Below the pieces are notes generated by a model. It made no database searches, was not told where the DNA came from, and worked only from the letters and a program-made list of their open reading frames with translations. A DNA stretch of 64,000 nt, taken from assembly GCF_018327685.1 (NCBI RefSeq), contig NZ_BNEL01000001.1, positions 248,001 to 312,000 on the forward strand, given 5' to 3'. The DNA comes from Streptomyces sp. TS71-3. GTDB taxonomy: Bacteria; Actinomycetota; Actinomycetes; Streptomycetales; Streptomycetaceae. Of this stretch, positions 1-9,023 are shown one piece after another (the first letter of the stretch is position 1; every line of letters starts with the position of its first letter). The position numbers and the translations under genes were made by a program.

Positions 1-987
1 CTCGCCGCGCCGCAGGCCGCGGAAGGCGATCAGGTGCCACATGGCGTACAGCCGGTCCGTGGCGACGAAGTCGAGGAAGGCACCGGTCTGTTCCGGCGTC
101 CAGACCATGACGGGCGAGGGCTTTTCTCCAGTCTGCTGCCACCGGGCGACCCGCTCGCCCGTCCACACCAGGGCCTTCGGTTTGCGGACCGGGTCGATCT
201 CGACGTGGGCCGCCGGGTTGAAGGTGATGATCTGCTGGCCGATCGCGTCGTTCAGGGCGGCGCGGAGTGTGGCCTTGATGTGCTGGCGCGTGGACGGGCC
301 GGTGACGCGGCGGAAGGGCGGCATTGCGTCGAGCGCGGCCTTCATGGCCTTGCGGCGGGCCCGGTTCTCCGCGCCCTTCCACGGCACGGTTGCCAACTCC
401 TGGACCGCCGCACGTCGCTGGGCGTTCTGCTCCAGGATCTCGGCATTGGCGTCGGTGATGGCGGTGAACATCTCACTGAGGTGGCTCACGCGGAGCCGGT
501 CGAGGCGCCGGTCGCCGATGTGGGGCTTGAGGTGCACGCGGACGTCGGTCTCGTAGCGGCTGATGCCCGACTTGCGGATGCGCTTGCCCGCAAGCCAGCG
601 ATCCAGCCACTCGGACACGGTGAGGCTGCCGACGAGGTCCTGACCGGCCTTCAGCCGCCGCCGGGTCTCCTCCACGTCCGGCAGCGGCAGCTTCTCGCCG
701 CTCACCTCGGCCAGCATCTCCGCGATCAGCTGGACGCCTTCGGAGTCGTCGGACTCGGCGAGCCCCATGAGGGCACGTACGTGGTCCAGACCGGCCTGGG
801 CGGCCTTGAGACTGCTGTACCCGCCACGGGCGAACGACCGACGGCTGCCGTCTTCGCGGGGCGGCAGCTCCTGGCGTATGGAGTAGGTGCAGTGGTTCCT
901 GCTGTTGCGTTTGGGACAGGAGGAGCCGAGTTCCCTGCCGGTCTTCGGGTCACGGCAGGAGCAGCGGCGGTAGGTGGAGCCCTTCAA
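1..987 (-). CDS. int: Tyrosine site-specific integrase, C-terminus cut by window edge
   Basis: Integrates and excises the element at the tRNA gene. The 329 visible residues are an open frame from a TTG start behind GGAGG. The protein begins MKGSTYRRCSCRDPKTG, an N-terminus typical of Streptomyces element integrases, with Cys residues in the first 30 positions. A SAM-like core-binding region follows. The last visible residues read WHLIAFRGLRRGE, which is box I with the first catalytic Arg. The HxxR and Tyr motifs lie beyond the edge. Its start overlaps the stop of the upstream XRE gene by four bases (TTGA), so the two are translationally coupled. The only uncertainty is the unseen C-terminus. 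Confidence 0.93.
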   Translation of the reverse strand, partial: MKGSTYRRCSCRDPKTGRELGSSCPKRNSRNHCTYSIRQELPPREDGSRRSFARGGYSSLKAAQAGLDHVRALMGLAESDDSEGVQLIAEMLAEVSGEKLPLPDVEETRRRLKAGQDLVGSLTVSEWLDRWLAGKRIRKSGISRYETDVRVHLKPHIGDRRLDRLRVSHLSEMFTAITDANAEILEQNAQRRAAVQELATVPWKGAENRARRKAMKAALDAMPPFRRVTGPSTRQHIKATLRAALNDAIGQQIITFNPAAHVEIDPVRKPKALVWTGERVARWQQTGEKPSPVMVWTPEQTGAFLDFVATDRLYAMWHLIAFRGLRRGE

Positions 988-1664
988 AGGCGGTCCTCCG
1001 GGGTGGTGTCGGCATTGCTTTCGGGCGTGTCGACGTCGCTTAGCGCTAGGGGCAAGTCGGGTGGGGCGGCGCCCTCTGCGCGGAGGTCGCGACGGAGGTG
1101 GCGGAGGCTGTACTTGGCGGAGATGGCCTGGTCGGCGTACTCGCTCCGCCTGCGTTCGACCTCCGCCTGCTCTGCGCGGCTGGTGGCCGTCTTGGCCGCG
1201 AACCGAGCCCGCTCTTCCTCTTCGCGTGCGGCGAGCGCGGTGCGTACGAGGCTGGCGTGGCGCTCGAAGTCGGGGACCAAGCCGGCGTCGTGGCCAGGAA
1301 CGTCCTGCTCACTGGTGAAGCGTCGCAGGGCGTCCCAGGTGGGTACGAGGTCCTGGAACGGGAGTTCCTGGGTCTGCTCGACGTAGCCGACGGGGAAGAT
1401 CAGGCAGATCGGGTACGTCTTCAGGGCGGCGGCCAGGACCATCACGTCCACCAGCGGAAGGCTGGCCCTGCGCCCGGACTCCATGTTGGCGATCACGTTG
1501 CGCGGGATCGGGTGCCCCAGCCGCTCGCACTGGTCCGCCAGGTCCTGGGCGCTCCACCCCATCTCCTTCCTTCTCCGCCGGATTTCACCGGCCACGTTGG
1601 CCTTGATCCGGTCCGCCCACTCGGGGACGTCGTCCTCATCAGCATCCACGCTGTGCTGTGTCAT
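984..1664 (-). CDS. XRE-family helix-turn-helix regulator next to integrase
   Basis: A 226-residue DNA-binding regulator. Residues about 25-80 form an XRE-type HTH (EIRRRRKEMGWSAQDLADQC, then NVIANMESGRR). The middle (about 125-185) is charged and probably coiled coil (AREEEERARFAAKTATSRAEQ). It lies directly upstream of int and overlaps it by four bases, so it probably controls integrase expression, as XRE repressors do in many tRNA-integrated elements. The ATG has no strong Shine-Dalgarno sequence, so a short leader is possible. It is transcribed away from the Xis-like gene at 1762, and the 97-bp gap between them must hold both promoters. Confidence 0.85.
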   Translation of the reverse strand: MTQHSVDADEDDVPEWADRIKANVAGEIRRRRKEMGWSAQDLADQCERLGHPIPRNVIANMESGRRASLPLVDVMVLAAALKTYPICLIFPVGYVEQTQELPFQDLVPTWDALRRFTSEQDVPGHDAGLVPDFERHASLVRTALAAREEEERARFAAKTATSRAEQAEVERRRSEYADQAISAKYSLRHLRRDLRAEGAAPPDLPLALSDVDTPESNADTTPEDRL

Positions 1665-1761
1665 GAAGACACATTAGCTTGGCCATCCTGGTTGGTAAGA
1701 CGCCTGGAGCCGGACGTGACGGGCACGTTCGCCGAGGGCTGTACCGAAAGGGGCGCTCCGT

Positions 1762-1992
1762 ATGCGCGATGACGCGACGGCCCGACGATCGAAGGGGATG
1801 AGCCGGGAGGAGCTGCTTGCCCTCCCCGTTGCTGTTGACCTGGAGACAAGCAACCGCGCTCTGGGTCTCGGACGGAGCAAGGGTTACGAGCTGGCGAAGC
1901 GGGGCGAGTACCCGTGCAAGGTGCTGCGGCTCGGCAACGCCTACCGGGTCGTGACCGCGGATCTGCTGGATCTGCTCGGGCTTGCGGCTTGA
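1762..1992 (+). CDS. Small AlpA/Xis-like HTH protein (putative excisionase)
   Basis: A 76-residue protein with a single winged-helix/MerR-like HTH: an ALGLGRSKGYELAKRGEYPC helix pair followed by VLRLGNAYRVVTADLL. This is the layout of excision directionality factors and AlpA-type regulators of actinobacterial elements. ATG 1762 has AAAGGGG nine bases upstream; ATG 1798 is an alternative giving 64 residues. It is divergent from the XRE-int pair. Excisionase is the most likely role from size and position, but a transcriptional activator of the replication/mobilization genes cannot be excluded. Confidence 0.75.
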   Translation: MRDDATARRSKGMSREELLALPVAVDLETSNRALGLGRSKGYELAKRGEYPCKVLRLGNAYRVVTADLLDLLGLAA

Positions 1993-2113
1993 AGGGGCGG
2001 CAACGTAGCAGATGGTTCTGCGCTGAGCTGACACAGAAGTGTTGGACTGTTGCCGGGCATGGGCGTACGGTCCGTGTTCCCTCGCGATGGCGTGCTGCCC
2101 GCGAGACAGGGAC

Positions 2114-2143
2114 GGGCCCCCGGCGCTGCAACGCCGGAGGCCC
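2114..2143 (+). promoter_or_regulatory. 12-bp hairpin in leader of DUF3631 gene
   Basis: An inverted repeat GGGCCCCCGGCG / CGCCGGAGGCCC (one mismatch) with loop CTGCAA lies about 80 bp before the GTG start of the DUF3631 gene. There is no T-run, so an RNA leader structure or protein site is more likely than a terminator. A shorter GGCGC/GCGCC repeat follows at about 2188-2202. Confidence 0.45.
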
Positions 2144-2223
2144 AGCAACCCCGAACGGCCCTGGAAGAACCAACCCGGCGGCAACGGCGCGTAAGGCGCC
2201 ACCGTCAGACGAGGAGCTGCCCC

Positions 2224-3526
2224 GTGCAACATACGGGAGCCGAATCCTGTCCCGATACCGGCAAGCACACCTGGCCGCCGGTCGCAGTCCCCGGCCAGCC
2301 CGGCCGCCACACCGGCGAAGTCATCATGCCCGCTGGCGAAGGGGCGCCTGACGCAGCTACGGCGGATCGGTCCGCTGAGGATGCATCGCCGGAGCCGGAG
2401 CCGGAGCCGGAGCCGACCGCCGGGTCATCGTTGCTGGACGAACTGCGCGCGCAGATAGCGAAGTTCGTGATTCTTCCCTCAGCAGAGGCCCTGGACGCCG
2501 TCACGCTGTGGGTGGCGGCGACACATCTGCAGCCCGCCTGGCAGCACGCACCCCGCCTCGCCGTGGTCGGGCCGGCGAAGCGGTGCGGCAAGTCGCGGCT
2601 GCTGGACGTGCTGACCGAGACGGTCCACGAGCCGATGCTCACCATCAACACCACACCGGCGGCGGTCTTCCGCTCGATCACCGCGGAGCCGCCCACTCTG
2701 CTGGTGGACGAGGCAGACACCATCTTCGGCACGCCGAAGCAGGCGGAGAAGAACGAGGAGATGCGCGGCCTGCTCAACGCAGGGCACCAGCGCAACCGCT
2801 ACGTCACGAGGGTCGTCGGCAACGACCACACCCCGCACCGGTTCGCCGCCTTCGCCATGGCGGCCCTGGCTGGGATCGGTGAGCTGCCCGACACGATCAT
2901 GGACCGATCGGTGGTGATCCGCATGCGCCGTCGCGCGGAGGGGGAGTACGTCAAGCCCTTCCGCTCTCGCCGCGACATCCCAGGGCTCCATGCCCTGCGC
3001 GATCGCATCGCCGCCTGGGCCCGGCCGCTGCTCGACGAGGCGGCGGATCTGGAGCCGGAGATGCCGGTGGAGGACCGGGCCGCCGACACCTGGGAGCCCC
3101 CTGGTCATCGTTGCCGACCTCGCCGCCGGATCCTGGCCCCGTCGCGCCCGCGAGGCGTGTGCGCGGATGGTGTCTGCGGAGATCGAGGCCGAGGAGGACC
3201 AGCCCGGCGAGGCCCGGATTCTCGCCGACATCCGCAGGGTCTTCGTCGCCCAGCGCGAGGTCGACAGCCTCTCCACGGATGAACTGCTGCACCATCTCCG
3301 GCAGAACGCCGAGAACCCGTGGGCGGAATGGGGACGCAACGGCCTGACCGCCCGCGACCTCGCGGCGATGCTGCGCCGATACGACATCAAGCCCGGCAAC
3401 GTCCGACTCACCGATGGAACCCAGCGCAAGGGCTACATGCGCAACAAGTTCCTCGACCCGTGGCGGCGCTACTGCCCCACCGTCCACGCGGTGGACGTCG
3501 AGCCCGCCGCCCCCACCTTGGGCTGA
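2224..3526 (+). pseudogene. DUF3631 P-loop protein, frameshifted in a C5 run
   Basis: Proteins with DUF3631 are common in Streptomyces integrative elements, usually between the regulator and mobilization genes; they have a helicase/ATPase-like core and unknown role. GTG 2224 follows GAGGAG by seven bases. The first frame has a Walker A-like GPAKRCGKSRLL, a Walker B-like TLLVDEADTIFG, and the start of the family hallmark ADTWEP. It then goes out of frame at the C run 3097-3101. One C fewer gives ADTWEPLVIVADLAAGSWP, and the rest reads open to TGA 3526. This is either a true +1 frameshift or a sequencing error. Corrected length is about 433 residues. Confidence 0.8.
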
Positions 3527-3894
3527 GAGCCAGCCTCCACCCAGGTGACCGTCCCTGCCGTCCCTGCCGTGATTCCGCAGATCAAACGGCATGCAGGCAG
3601 GACGGAAACCGAGGGCAAGACGGCAACGCGATCAAGACGACACGCGCCGCCCCCGCCGGCACCCTGCCCGGATCCGTCTTGTGCCGTCCCCGCACGTCCC
3701 CGCCGTATCGGCGCAGGTCAGGGCTCTGTCGGCCGGGACGGCACGAGGCAACGACGCCGTCCCGCTCGATACACGACCCCGCCAACGCCTCCGGTACGGC
3801 AGATCGAGGCCATGCCGTACCGACCCTGACCTGCGCTTGTAACGGTCAAGACGGCAAAGACGGATCACACCGCCAAACCTCAGGAGTATCCCGC
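3527..3894. other. Non-coding gap before DUF2637 gene, short repeats
   Basis: I see no convincing gene in these 368 bases. They contain repeated short words: CCGTCCCTGC twice in tandem near 3548-3568, and AAGACGGCAA near 3619 and 3848. They could hold an origin or regulatory leader, but nothing is specific enough to claim. Confidence 0.4.
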
Positions 3895-4746
3895 TTGCCC
3901 CACCTCTCCACGCCCACCTACCGGGACCGCCGCCCGGACGAAGGACGACCCAGGACGACCAAGCAGGCTGCTGAGCGGTACGCGCTCATCGCGGCGGGCG
4001 CTGTCATCGTCGGCCTCACCATCGGCGCGTTCTGGCTGTCCTATGCGCATCTTGCGGAGGTCGCCGGACAGCACGGACTCCACGGCTCTCCCACCCGACG
4101 CTGGGCCTGGCCTGCGACCCTGGACGCGTTCATCGTCGCAGGCGAACTTCTCATGCTCCGCGCGGGCCTGCGCCAGGTGACCGACGGGTGGGCGGTCGCC
4201 CTCACGGCCACCGGGTCGGTCGGTTCCATCGCGCTCAACGTGGCCGGGGTCAGCGGCGCAGGTGGTGCCGGAATCGTGCCGCTGCTCGACTACGTCGTCG
4301 CTGCTGTCCCGCCGACCGCCGCGCTGCTGGCCTTCGGTGTCCTGATGCGGCAGATCCACCAGCTCGTCGACCAACCAGCGGGCCATCCGGGCACCGATTC
4401 CGTCCAGGTAACGGAACCACCGGTCACCGCGCTCGCCGAGCCACCGGCTGAGCTCGTCCAGCCCACTGAGCCTCCGGCCGCCCACCCCCTCCAGGTGCCG
4501 GAACCACCTCTTGAGGTTGCGGAGAGCACGCGGCGCGGTGGCCGTCCGCCGAAAGCCACGGTCGAGGAGCTTGTCGAGATCGGCCGGATCACCCTCGCTG
4601 AGCACGGCACGCTCACCAGGTCCCTGCTCCGGAAGGCCGTCAAGGACAGGAACTTGACGATCGGCAGTGACCGGCTGACCGAGGTCATGAAGATCCTCCA
4701 GCCCGAAATCGAAGCCGCCGCCATGAGCGGTCCGGACAGCAGCTGA
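3895..4746 (+). CDS. DUF2637 membrane protein (Spd-like spread protein candidate)
   Basis: A 283-residue protein with four hydrophobic segments in its first half: about residues 25-53 (IAAGAVIVGLTIGAFWLSYA), 65-87, 95-115 and 120-145. This is the DUF2637 fold found next to plasmid transfer and spread genes in Streptomyces. A Pro/Glu-rich linker of repeated EPP units follows (about 155-205), then a C-terminal helical region beginning GGRPPKATVEEL that resembles a small DNA-binding or partner-binding domain. TTG 3895 was chosen because AGGAG lies eight bases upstream. It precedes the mob genes. A role in membrane steps of transfer is inferred from context only. Confidence 0.75.
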   Translation: MPHLSTPTYRDRRPDEGRPRTTKQAAERYALIAAGAVIVGLTIGAFWLSYAHLAEVAGQHGLHGSPTRRWAWPATLDAFIVAGELLMLRAGLRQVTDGWAVALTATGSVGSIALNVAGVSGAGGAGIVPLLDYVVAAVPPTAALLAFGVLMRQIHQLVDQPAGHPGTDSVQVTEPPVTALAEPPAELVQPTEPPAAHPLQVPEPPLEVAESTRRGGRPPKATVEELVEIGRITLAEHGTLTRSLLRKAVKDRNLTIGSDRLTEVMKILQPEIEAAAMSGPDSS

Positions 4747-4759
4747 CCGGAATTCCCAC

Positions 4760-4789
4760 GGGGTGACCGGAACCCCTTCCGGTCACCCC
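4760..4789. other. Perfect 13-bp inverted repeat upstream of mobC (oriT candidate)
   Basis: GGGGTGACCGGAA and its exact complement are separated by CCCC. The repeat lies in the 129-bp gap just upstream of the MobC-like and relaxase genes, where origins of transfer usually sit, and TGACCGGAA is repeated directly to its left (4744-4752). No T-run follows, which argues against an intrinsic terminator. Whether it is oriT is inference. Confidence 0.45.
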
Positions 4790-4875
4790 GGCCAGCCGGC
4801 CTCCGGCTCAGTCGCCCGGAGGCGCCAGCCACCAGAAACCCGCCAGCCTCCCCCACCCCTTCCGGAGAACCGTCC

Positions 4876-5607
4876 GTGACGCACCACCCACCCCGCCCCG
4901 ACCACACTCCCGACGAGCCGCTGTCGCTGACGAAGTCCCCTACGCTGCCGAGACGCCTGCGGCAGGCGTTCGGACGGGTGACCCCTGGCGGAGCCAGTAG
5001 TACCCCGAGTCCGACTGAAGGCCGGTCTTCGGGGGTCTCCGCCCCGGGGGTGGCGGAGACGGCCCGGCGCCAGGGGGTGCCGGGCAGGGAGGTCGGAGCC
5101 GAGGGCGGCCCCGACCTGGACGAGCTCCACGCCGTCCAGCAGCAGATCCTCCACCCCGCACCCGCCACCGAGCCCCCGGCAGGCGAGCGAGTACAGAGCA
5201 TCCAGCCGGCGATTCGCCGTTTCACCGGCACCAAGCGCACCGTCCGTGTCGGCCCGCTGCGATTCACCGGCGACGAGCAAGCCGCCCTCCAGGAGGCTGC
5301 CGCCGAGCACGGCTACAAAGGGGAATCCGGCTTCGCCGCCGACATCGTCGTCGCCTTCATCACCGGCCGGTTCACTGCCAACCTGCCGCTGTCCGAGGAC
5401 CGCCGACGCACCCACATGTTCCGCGCCCAGGTGCTGCGCGAACTCAACCGCATCGGCGTAAACGTCAACCAGATCGCCCGAGCCCTCAACAGCGACCTCA
5501 CCCCACCCGACATTCGTCACCGTCTCGACCAGCTGCACCACCTGCTGGAACTGATAGCCGAGGCCCTACGCGAACCCGCCGACCCCAGGAAAGACCGGGC
5601 CGCGTGA
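4876..5607 (+). CDS. MobC-like relaxosome accessory protein
   Basis: A 243-residue protein. The first 110 residues are Pro/Gly-rich and probably disordered. The conserved part (about 118-235) has the ribbon-helix-helix-like start TVRVGPLRFTGDEQAALQ, then LRELNRIGVNVNQIARALN, the signature of MobC/bacterial mobilization proteins. Such proteins bind oriT and help the relaxase load. GTG 4876 follows GGAGAA. Its stop overlaps the relaxase GTG by four bases (GTGA), so the pair is coupled. Confidence 0.85.
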   Translation: MTHHPPRPDHTPDEPLSLTKSPTLPRRLRQAFGRVTPGGASSTPSPTEGRSSGVSAPGVAETARRQGVPGREVGAEGGPDLDELHAVQQQILHPAPATEPPAGERVQSIQPAIRRFTGTKRTVRVGPLRFTGDEQAALQEAAAEHGYKGESGFAADIVVAFITGRFTANLPLSEDRRRTHMFRAQVLRELNRIGVNVNQIARALNSDLTPPDIRHRLDQLHHLLELIAEALREPADPRKDRAA

Positions 5608-7316
5608 TAGCCGCCATCAAACCGGCCGGAGCCAACACCCGCGGCCTACTCGCCTACCTCTACGGTCCCGGCCGTCACGACGAACACCTCGACCCGCACA
5701 TCGTCACGGGCTTCGTCATGCTCGGCATGCCCGACCCCGGCCGGAACCCCGACGCCACCCTCACCCAGCTCGCCCGCCACCTCGACGAGCCCGTACGGCT
5801 CCGCAACAGTGAGTTCGGAAAGAAGGTCACCGACCACGTCTGGCACTGCCCTGTCCGTGCAGCCCCCGAAGACCGTCACCTCTCCGACGCCGAGTGGGCC
5901 GACATCGCCCAGCGGATCGTCGAAGCCGCGGGCATCGCCCCGCCTGGCGATGACCTCGGCTGCCGGTGGATCGCCGTACGCCATGCCGACGACGACATCC
6001 ACATCCTTGCCACCACCGTCCGCGAAGACGGCCGTCGGCCCAAGCTCCACAACAGCGGCATCCGCGTAGGCGACGCCTGCCGCCAGATCGAGACCGACTA
6101 CGGCCTACGCCAACTGAAGAAGGGCGACCGCACCGCCGGACGCCGCCCCACCCAGGCCGAGATGCACAAGGCCGAACGCCTCGGCTGGGAGCAGACGAGC
6201 CGCGACTGGCTCCAGGACCGCATCCGTGCCGCCATCCCCCACGCCGGCAACACCGAGGAACTCCTCGCCTACCTCGAAGCCGACGGCATCGCGGTCAAAC
6301 CCCGCCGCGGACCCTCCGGAGACCTCCTCGGCTATGCCGCCGGCCGCCCCGGCGACCTCAACAAGGACGGCCAACAGATCTTCCACCCCGGCGGAAAGAT
6401 CGCTCCCGACCTCACCCTCCCCAAGCTCAAGGCCCGCCTGGACAGCACCGCGCCGGAGGAACACCCCACCGCCCGCCGAGAGCGGCCCACCACTCCCTGG
6501 CACCAGGCCACCGACGCCCTCGACACCTTCCACACCGGCATGGCCGACGAGACCCACGCCCAGGCCCACATCGTGGCGCTCGGCGAACTCATCGAGGCCA
6601 CCGCCCAGAAAGCCCCCGACCACCTCCGCGCCGACGTACATGCCGCCTCTCAGGTATTCGCCCGCGCCCGGCGCTCCCGGATCCGGGCCGAGAACCAGGC
6701 CGCCCGCACCCTGCGCCACGCCGCCCGCGACATCGCTCACACCGCCACCGGCCCCGACGGCAGCGCCTTGGCCGCCCTGCTTGCCGCCCTCGTCTGGGCC
6801 ACGATCGTCGCCGCCCGCTGGCGCGAGACGAGGAGCCACGTCCACCAGGCCGAAGCCGCCCGCAGGACCCTCCACCACCTCCAGAACGCCGCCGATCAGG
6901 CCCTCACGCCCGTCCTCGACAATCTCACCACCCGCCAGCCCACCGCACAGGCGCGGCGGACTCTCGCTCATGACGTACGCGCCGCCGTCCCCGACCACGC
7001 CGACCGCATCCTCACCGACCCCGCCTGGCCAGCCCTCGCCACCGTCCTTGCCGACGCCGAAGCCGGCGGCCACAAACCCCACCAACTCCTCAAGGAAGCC
7101 GCCGCCCAACGCGAACTCACGACCGCCCGCCGGCCCGCCCGTGTCCTGATCACCCGCATCCAGCACACCAGCCGCGACCCCGCACCAAACCCGCGCGCCG
7201 AAGCGGCCCGCAGGACCACGACAATGCGAGTGTCCACGACTGGCCCGAAGGCCGACGAGACTCAGCCCGCACCACCCGCGTTCCTCGCGGAACCGAAGCA
7301 CCGTCCGCGTGTGTGA
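5604..7316 (+). CDS. Relaxase/mobilization nuclease
   Basis: Nicks and carries the transferred DNA strand. The 570-residue protein begins MIAAIKPAGANTRGLLAYL, with motif regions at about 60-80 (DHVWHCPVRAAPEDRHLSDA) and the metal-binding His motif at about 126-137 (VRHADDDIHILATTV). The latter has HxDxxxH and a Leu where many relaxases carry a third His, as is common in the actinobacterial MobA-type family. The C-terminal half is Ala/Arg-rich and helical with one hydrophobic stretch near 390-405 (ALAALLAALVWATIVAARW). It overlaps mobC by four bases. It is the key mobilization gene of the element. Confidence 0.88.
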   Translation: MIAAIKPAGANTRGLLAYLYGPGRHDEHLDPHIVTGFVMLGMPDPGRNPDATLTQLARHLDEPVRLRNSEFGKKVTDHVWHCPVRAAPEDRHLSDAEWADIAQRIVEAAGIAPPGDDLGCRWIAVRHADDDIHILATTVREDGRRPKLHNSGIRVGDACRQIETDYGLRQLKKGDRTAGRRPTQAEMHKAERLGWEQTSRDWLQDRIRAAIPHAGNTEELLAYLEADGIAVKPRRGPSGDLLGYAAGRPGDLNKDGQQIFHPGGKIAPDLTLPKLKARLDSTAPEEHPTARRERPTTPWHQATDALDTFHTGMADETHAQAHIVALGELIEATAQKAPDHLRADVHAASQVFARARRSRIRAENQAARTLRHAARDIAHTATGPDGSALAALLAALVWATIVAARWRETRSHVHQAEAARRTLHHLQNAADQALTPVLDNLTTRQPTAQARRTLAHDVRAAVPDHADRILTDPAWPALATVLADAEAGGHKPHQLLKEAAAQRELTTARRPARVLITRIQHTSRDPAPNPRAEAARRTTTMRVSTTGPKADETQPAPPAFLAEPKHRPRV

Positions 7317-7469
7317 TGCAGCCAACTGATAGATCCACCAGGACAAATTGCGGCCCTCTCACGATCACGCATGAGCCTCCGGCGCCTTCTCTGGACAAGA
7401 GAGTTCACGGCAGGGGACGAAGGCGCTCATCCTCATCGCGCCCCGCGCCGCGGACCTACGCTGCCGCCC

Positions 7470-8018
7470 ATGAGCGAGATCGAGTACCGAAGCAGCGGCA
7501 CTCCGTTGGAAAGCTACGAACTCACCCGTAAAGACCACCGTGGCCAGAAGGAGAGCGAGGAGATCAGCGAGTGGGTTCAGCGACAGGTCGAAGAGGACGT
7601 CGCCAAGTGCCGAGCGGACCCGGCGAGGGCGGAGTGCCGCCGCCAGGCGTTCGAGGACGTCGCCAGGTTGATGCAGTCCTTCGAGAAGCGGGATCACGAG
7701 ATCATGCGGTGGCGGGTTCGGTTGTACTGCGGCCACATCATCGAGACCGAGGCGCACTACACGTACAGCGACCCCGTCTCCGCGGGTGCTTACAGCGAGA
7801 GGTGTCCCGAATGCGGCAGAGATAGCCTAACGATCGTCGCCTTCGAACCTCTCGGACTTCGCGCCGAACCGCCCGCACCTGCTGGCCCGCCGCCACCCGC
7901 GCCGCCGAAGAAGCCGACAAGGGCCGAACTTGAACGACGCGTCAGGGCGCTGGAGGAGGAGAACGCGCGTCTCCGTTCGCAGACGCCTGCACCCCAGTCA
8001 GTATCCAGAAAGCCGTAG
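7470..8018 (+). CDS. Hypothetical protein with zinc-ribbon-like Cys and C-terminal coiled coil
   Basis: Family not recognised. ATG 7470 was chosen over longer upstream starts because composition becomes codon-like there (182 residues). The first 75 residues are charged helical. Residues about 80-115 hold LYCGH and, some 30 residues later, CPECG, a possible zinc site. A Pro-rich linker precedes a short coiled coil (LERRVRALEEENARLRSQ) at the C-terminus. It lies between the relaxase and the cargo and is convergent with the NUDIX genes. A nucleic-acid or protein-binding role is possible but not shown. Confidence 0.6.
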   Translation: MSEIEYRSSGTPLESYELTRKDHRGQKESEEISEWVQRQVEEDVAKCRADPARAECRRQAFEDVARLMQSFEKRDHEIMRWRVRLYCGHIIETEAHYTYSDPVSAGAYSERCPECGRDSLTIVAFEPLGLRAEPPAPAGPPPPAPPKKPTRAELERRVRALEEENARLRSQTPAPQSVSRKP

Positions 8019-8061
8019 AGCTTTGTGCCCTCGGTAGCACCCCGCCGCGAGCTGGAGCGGC

Positions 8062-8475
8062 TCACACGGACAAGGCCCCGTCGAGGTACTCCTGTACCGG
8101 TTCGAACAGCCCGTAGGGCACATACTCCGGGATGTCTCCATGGGTGACCCAGGCAAGTTCGGCCAGCTCCTCGGTGTCTGCGACGTGAGCTGTGCCGCCC
8201 AGGATCTGGCAGGCGGTGTACGACATGAGGCGGCCCGTCTTCGGGTGAACGCGTTCGCCGAGCAGCTTGACCGCGGCCACGGTCAGCCCTGTCTCCTCCT
8301 GGGTCTCCCGTACGGCGGCGTCCTCGCGTTCCTCGCCGGGCTCGACCTCGCCGGCAGGGAACTGCCAGGAGAGCTGTCCCTCGCTCACGCGGCGGCGGAC
8401 CATGAGCACACGGCCTTCGTGCACGACGATGGCGGCGGCGATGCCCGGCCGCTCGTCCGCGTTCTGCTGCGTCAC
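8062..8475 (-). CDS. NUDIX hydrolase (second of pair)
   Basis: A 137-residue single-domain NUDIX protein. It has an intact NUDIX box, GEVEPGEEREDAAVRETQEE followed by TG, at about residues 43-65, preceded by the strand SWQFPAG. It hydrolyses a nucleoside diphosphate linked to another group; the substrate is unknown. GTG 8475 follows GGAGGA, and its GTGA overlaps the stop of the upstream NUDIX gene, so the two are coupled. It is the last gene of the minus-strand cargo set. Confidence 0.88.
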   Translation of the reverse strand: MTQQNADERPGIAAAIVVHEGRVLMVRRRVSEGQLSWQFPAGEVEPGEEREDAAVRETQEETGLTVAAVKLLGERVHPKTGRLMSYTACQILGGTAHVADTEELAELAWVTHGDIPEYVPYGLFEPVQEYLDGALSV

Positions 8476-9023
8476 GTCTGCTCCTCCAGGACGGCCAGGA
8501 CGGGTGGGAAGATCGTATCGACGGAGATGAAGCGGGACACCGCGTTTCTGGGGACCCACATCACGTCGATGTTCTCGGCGGCGTCCCTGTTGGTGGCTTC
8601 GCCGGCCAGGTACTCGCAGAGGAAGTACTCGCACAGGACGCCGGTCGCGGGGTGCAGGCGGTTCCCAAGGTGCTTCCGTGCCGCGCAGTGGACTCCGGTC
8701 TCGTCCAACGTCTCGCGCACCGTGGTGGTCTCTGCCCTGCCTCCTGGCTTGATGACCCCTGCCGGGAACTGCCAGGTGATCCCCGCGGCGTCGCTGTCCC
8801 GTCGGCAGACCAGGAGGACCTCGCTGTCGCGGACGACCACCGCGATGGCCACACGCAGAGCCTGCGCACCGGGTGGAATCGGGTCTGGCGGCGCCTGCTC
8901 CTTCGCCAGCAGGAGCGCGAAGCGCTGACGCGCAGCGGGCGGGGCCTGCTCGTGCGCAGTGTCGAGTAGTTGCTGCATCTCCCGGCGAGGCATGACAGAC
9001 GCGTCGGCGTGCCAGGCCGCCAC
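8472..9023 (-). CDS. NUDIX hydrolase with partial N-terminal HTH
   Basis: A 183-residue NUDIX protein. The box is GVIKPGGRAETTTVRETLDE then TG, so one of the usual paired Glu residues is Asp. The N-terminal 40 residues are helical (RREMQQLLDTAHEQAPP). The frame stays open upstream to about 9120 and encodes HTH-like RLGNEQFAAHLGIAVRTVAAW, a segment normally part of such proteins, but no ATG, GTG or TTG is available there. Either GTG 9023 is used, or the HTH belonged to a longer gene that lost its start through a small indel. It is coupled to the NUDIX gene downstream. Confidence 0.75.
   Translation of the reverse strand: MAAWHADASVMPRREMQQLLDTAHEQAPPAARQRFALLLAKEQAPPDPIPPGAQALRVAIAVVVRDSEVLLVCRRDSDAAGITWQFPAGVIKPGGRAETTTVRETLDETGVHCAARKHLGNRLHPATGVLCEYFLCEYLAGEATNRDAAENIDVMWVPRNAVSRFISVDTIFPPVLAVLEEQT

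Noticed and set aside
34..1386. Long plus-strand open frame over the integrase region
   Set aside because: It is antisense to the integrase and XRE genes; only the minus strand gives recognisable domains and proper codon bias.
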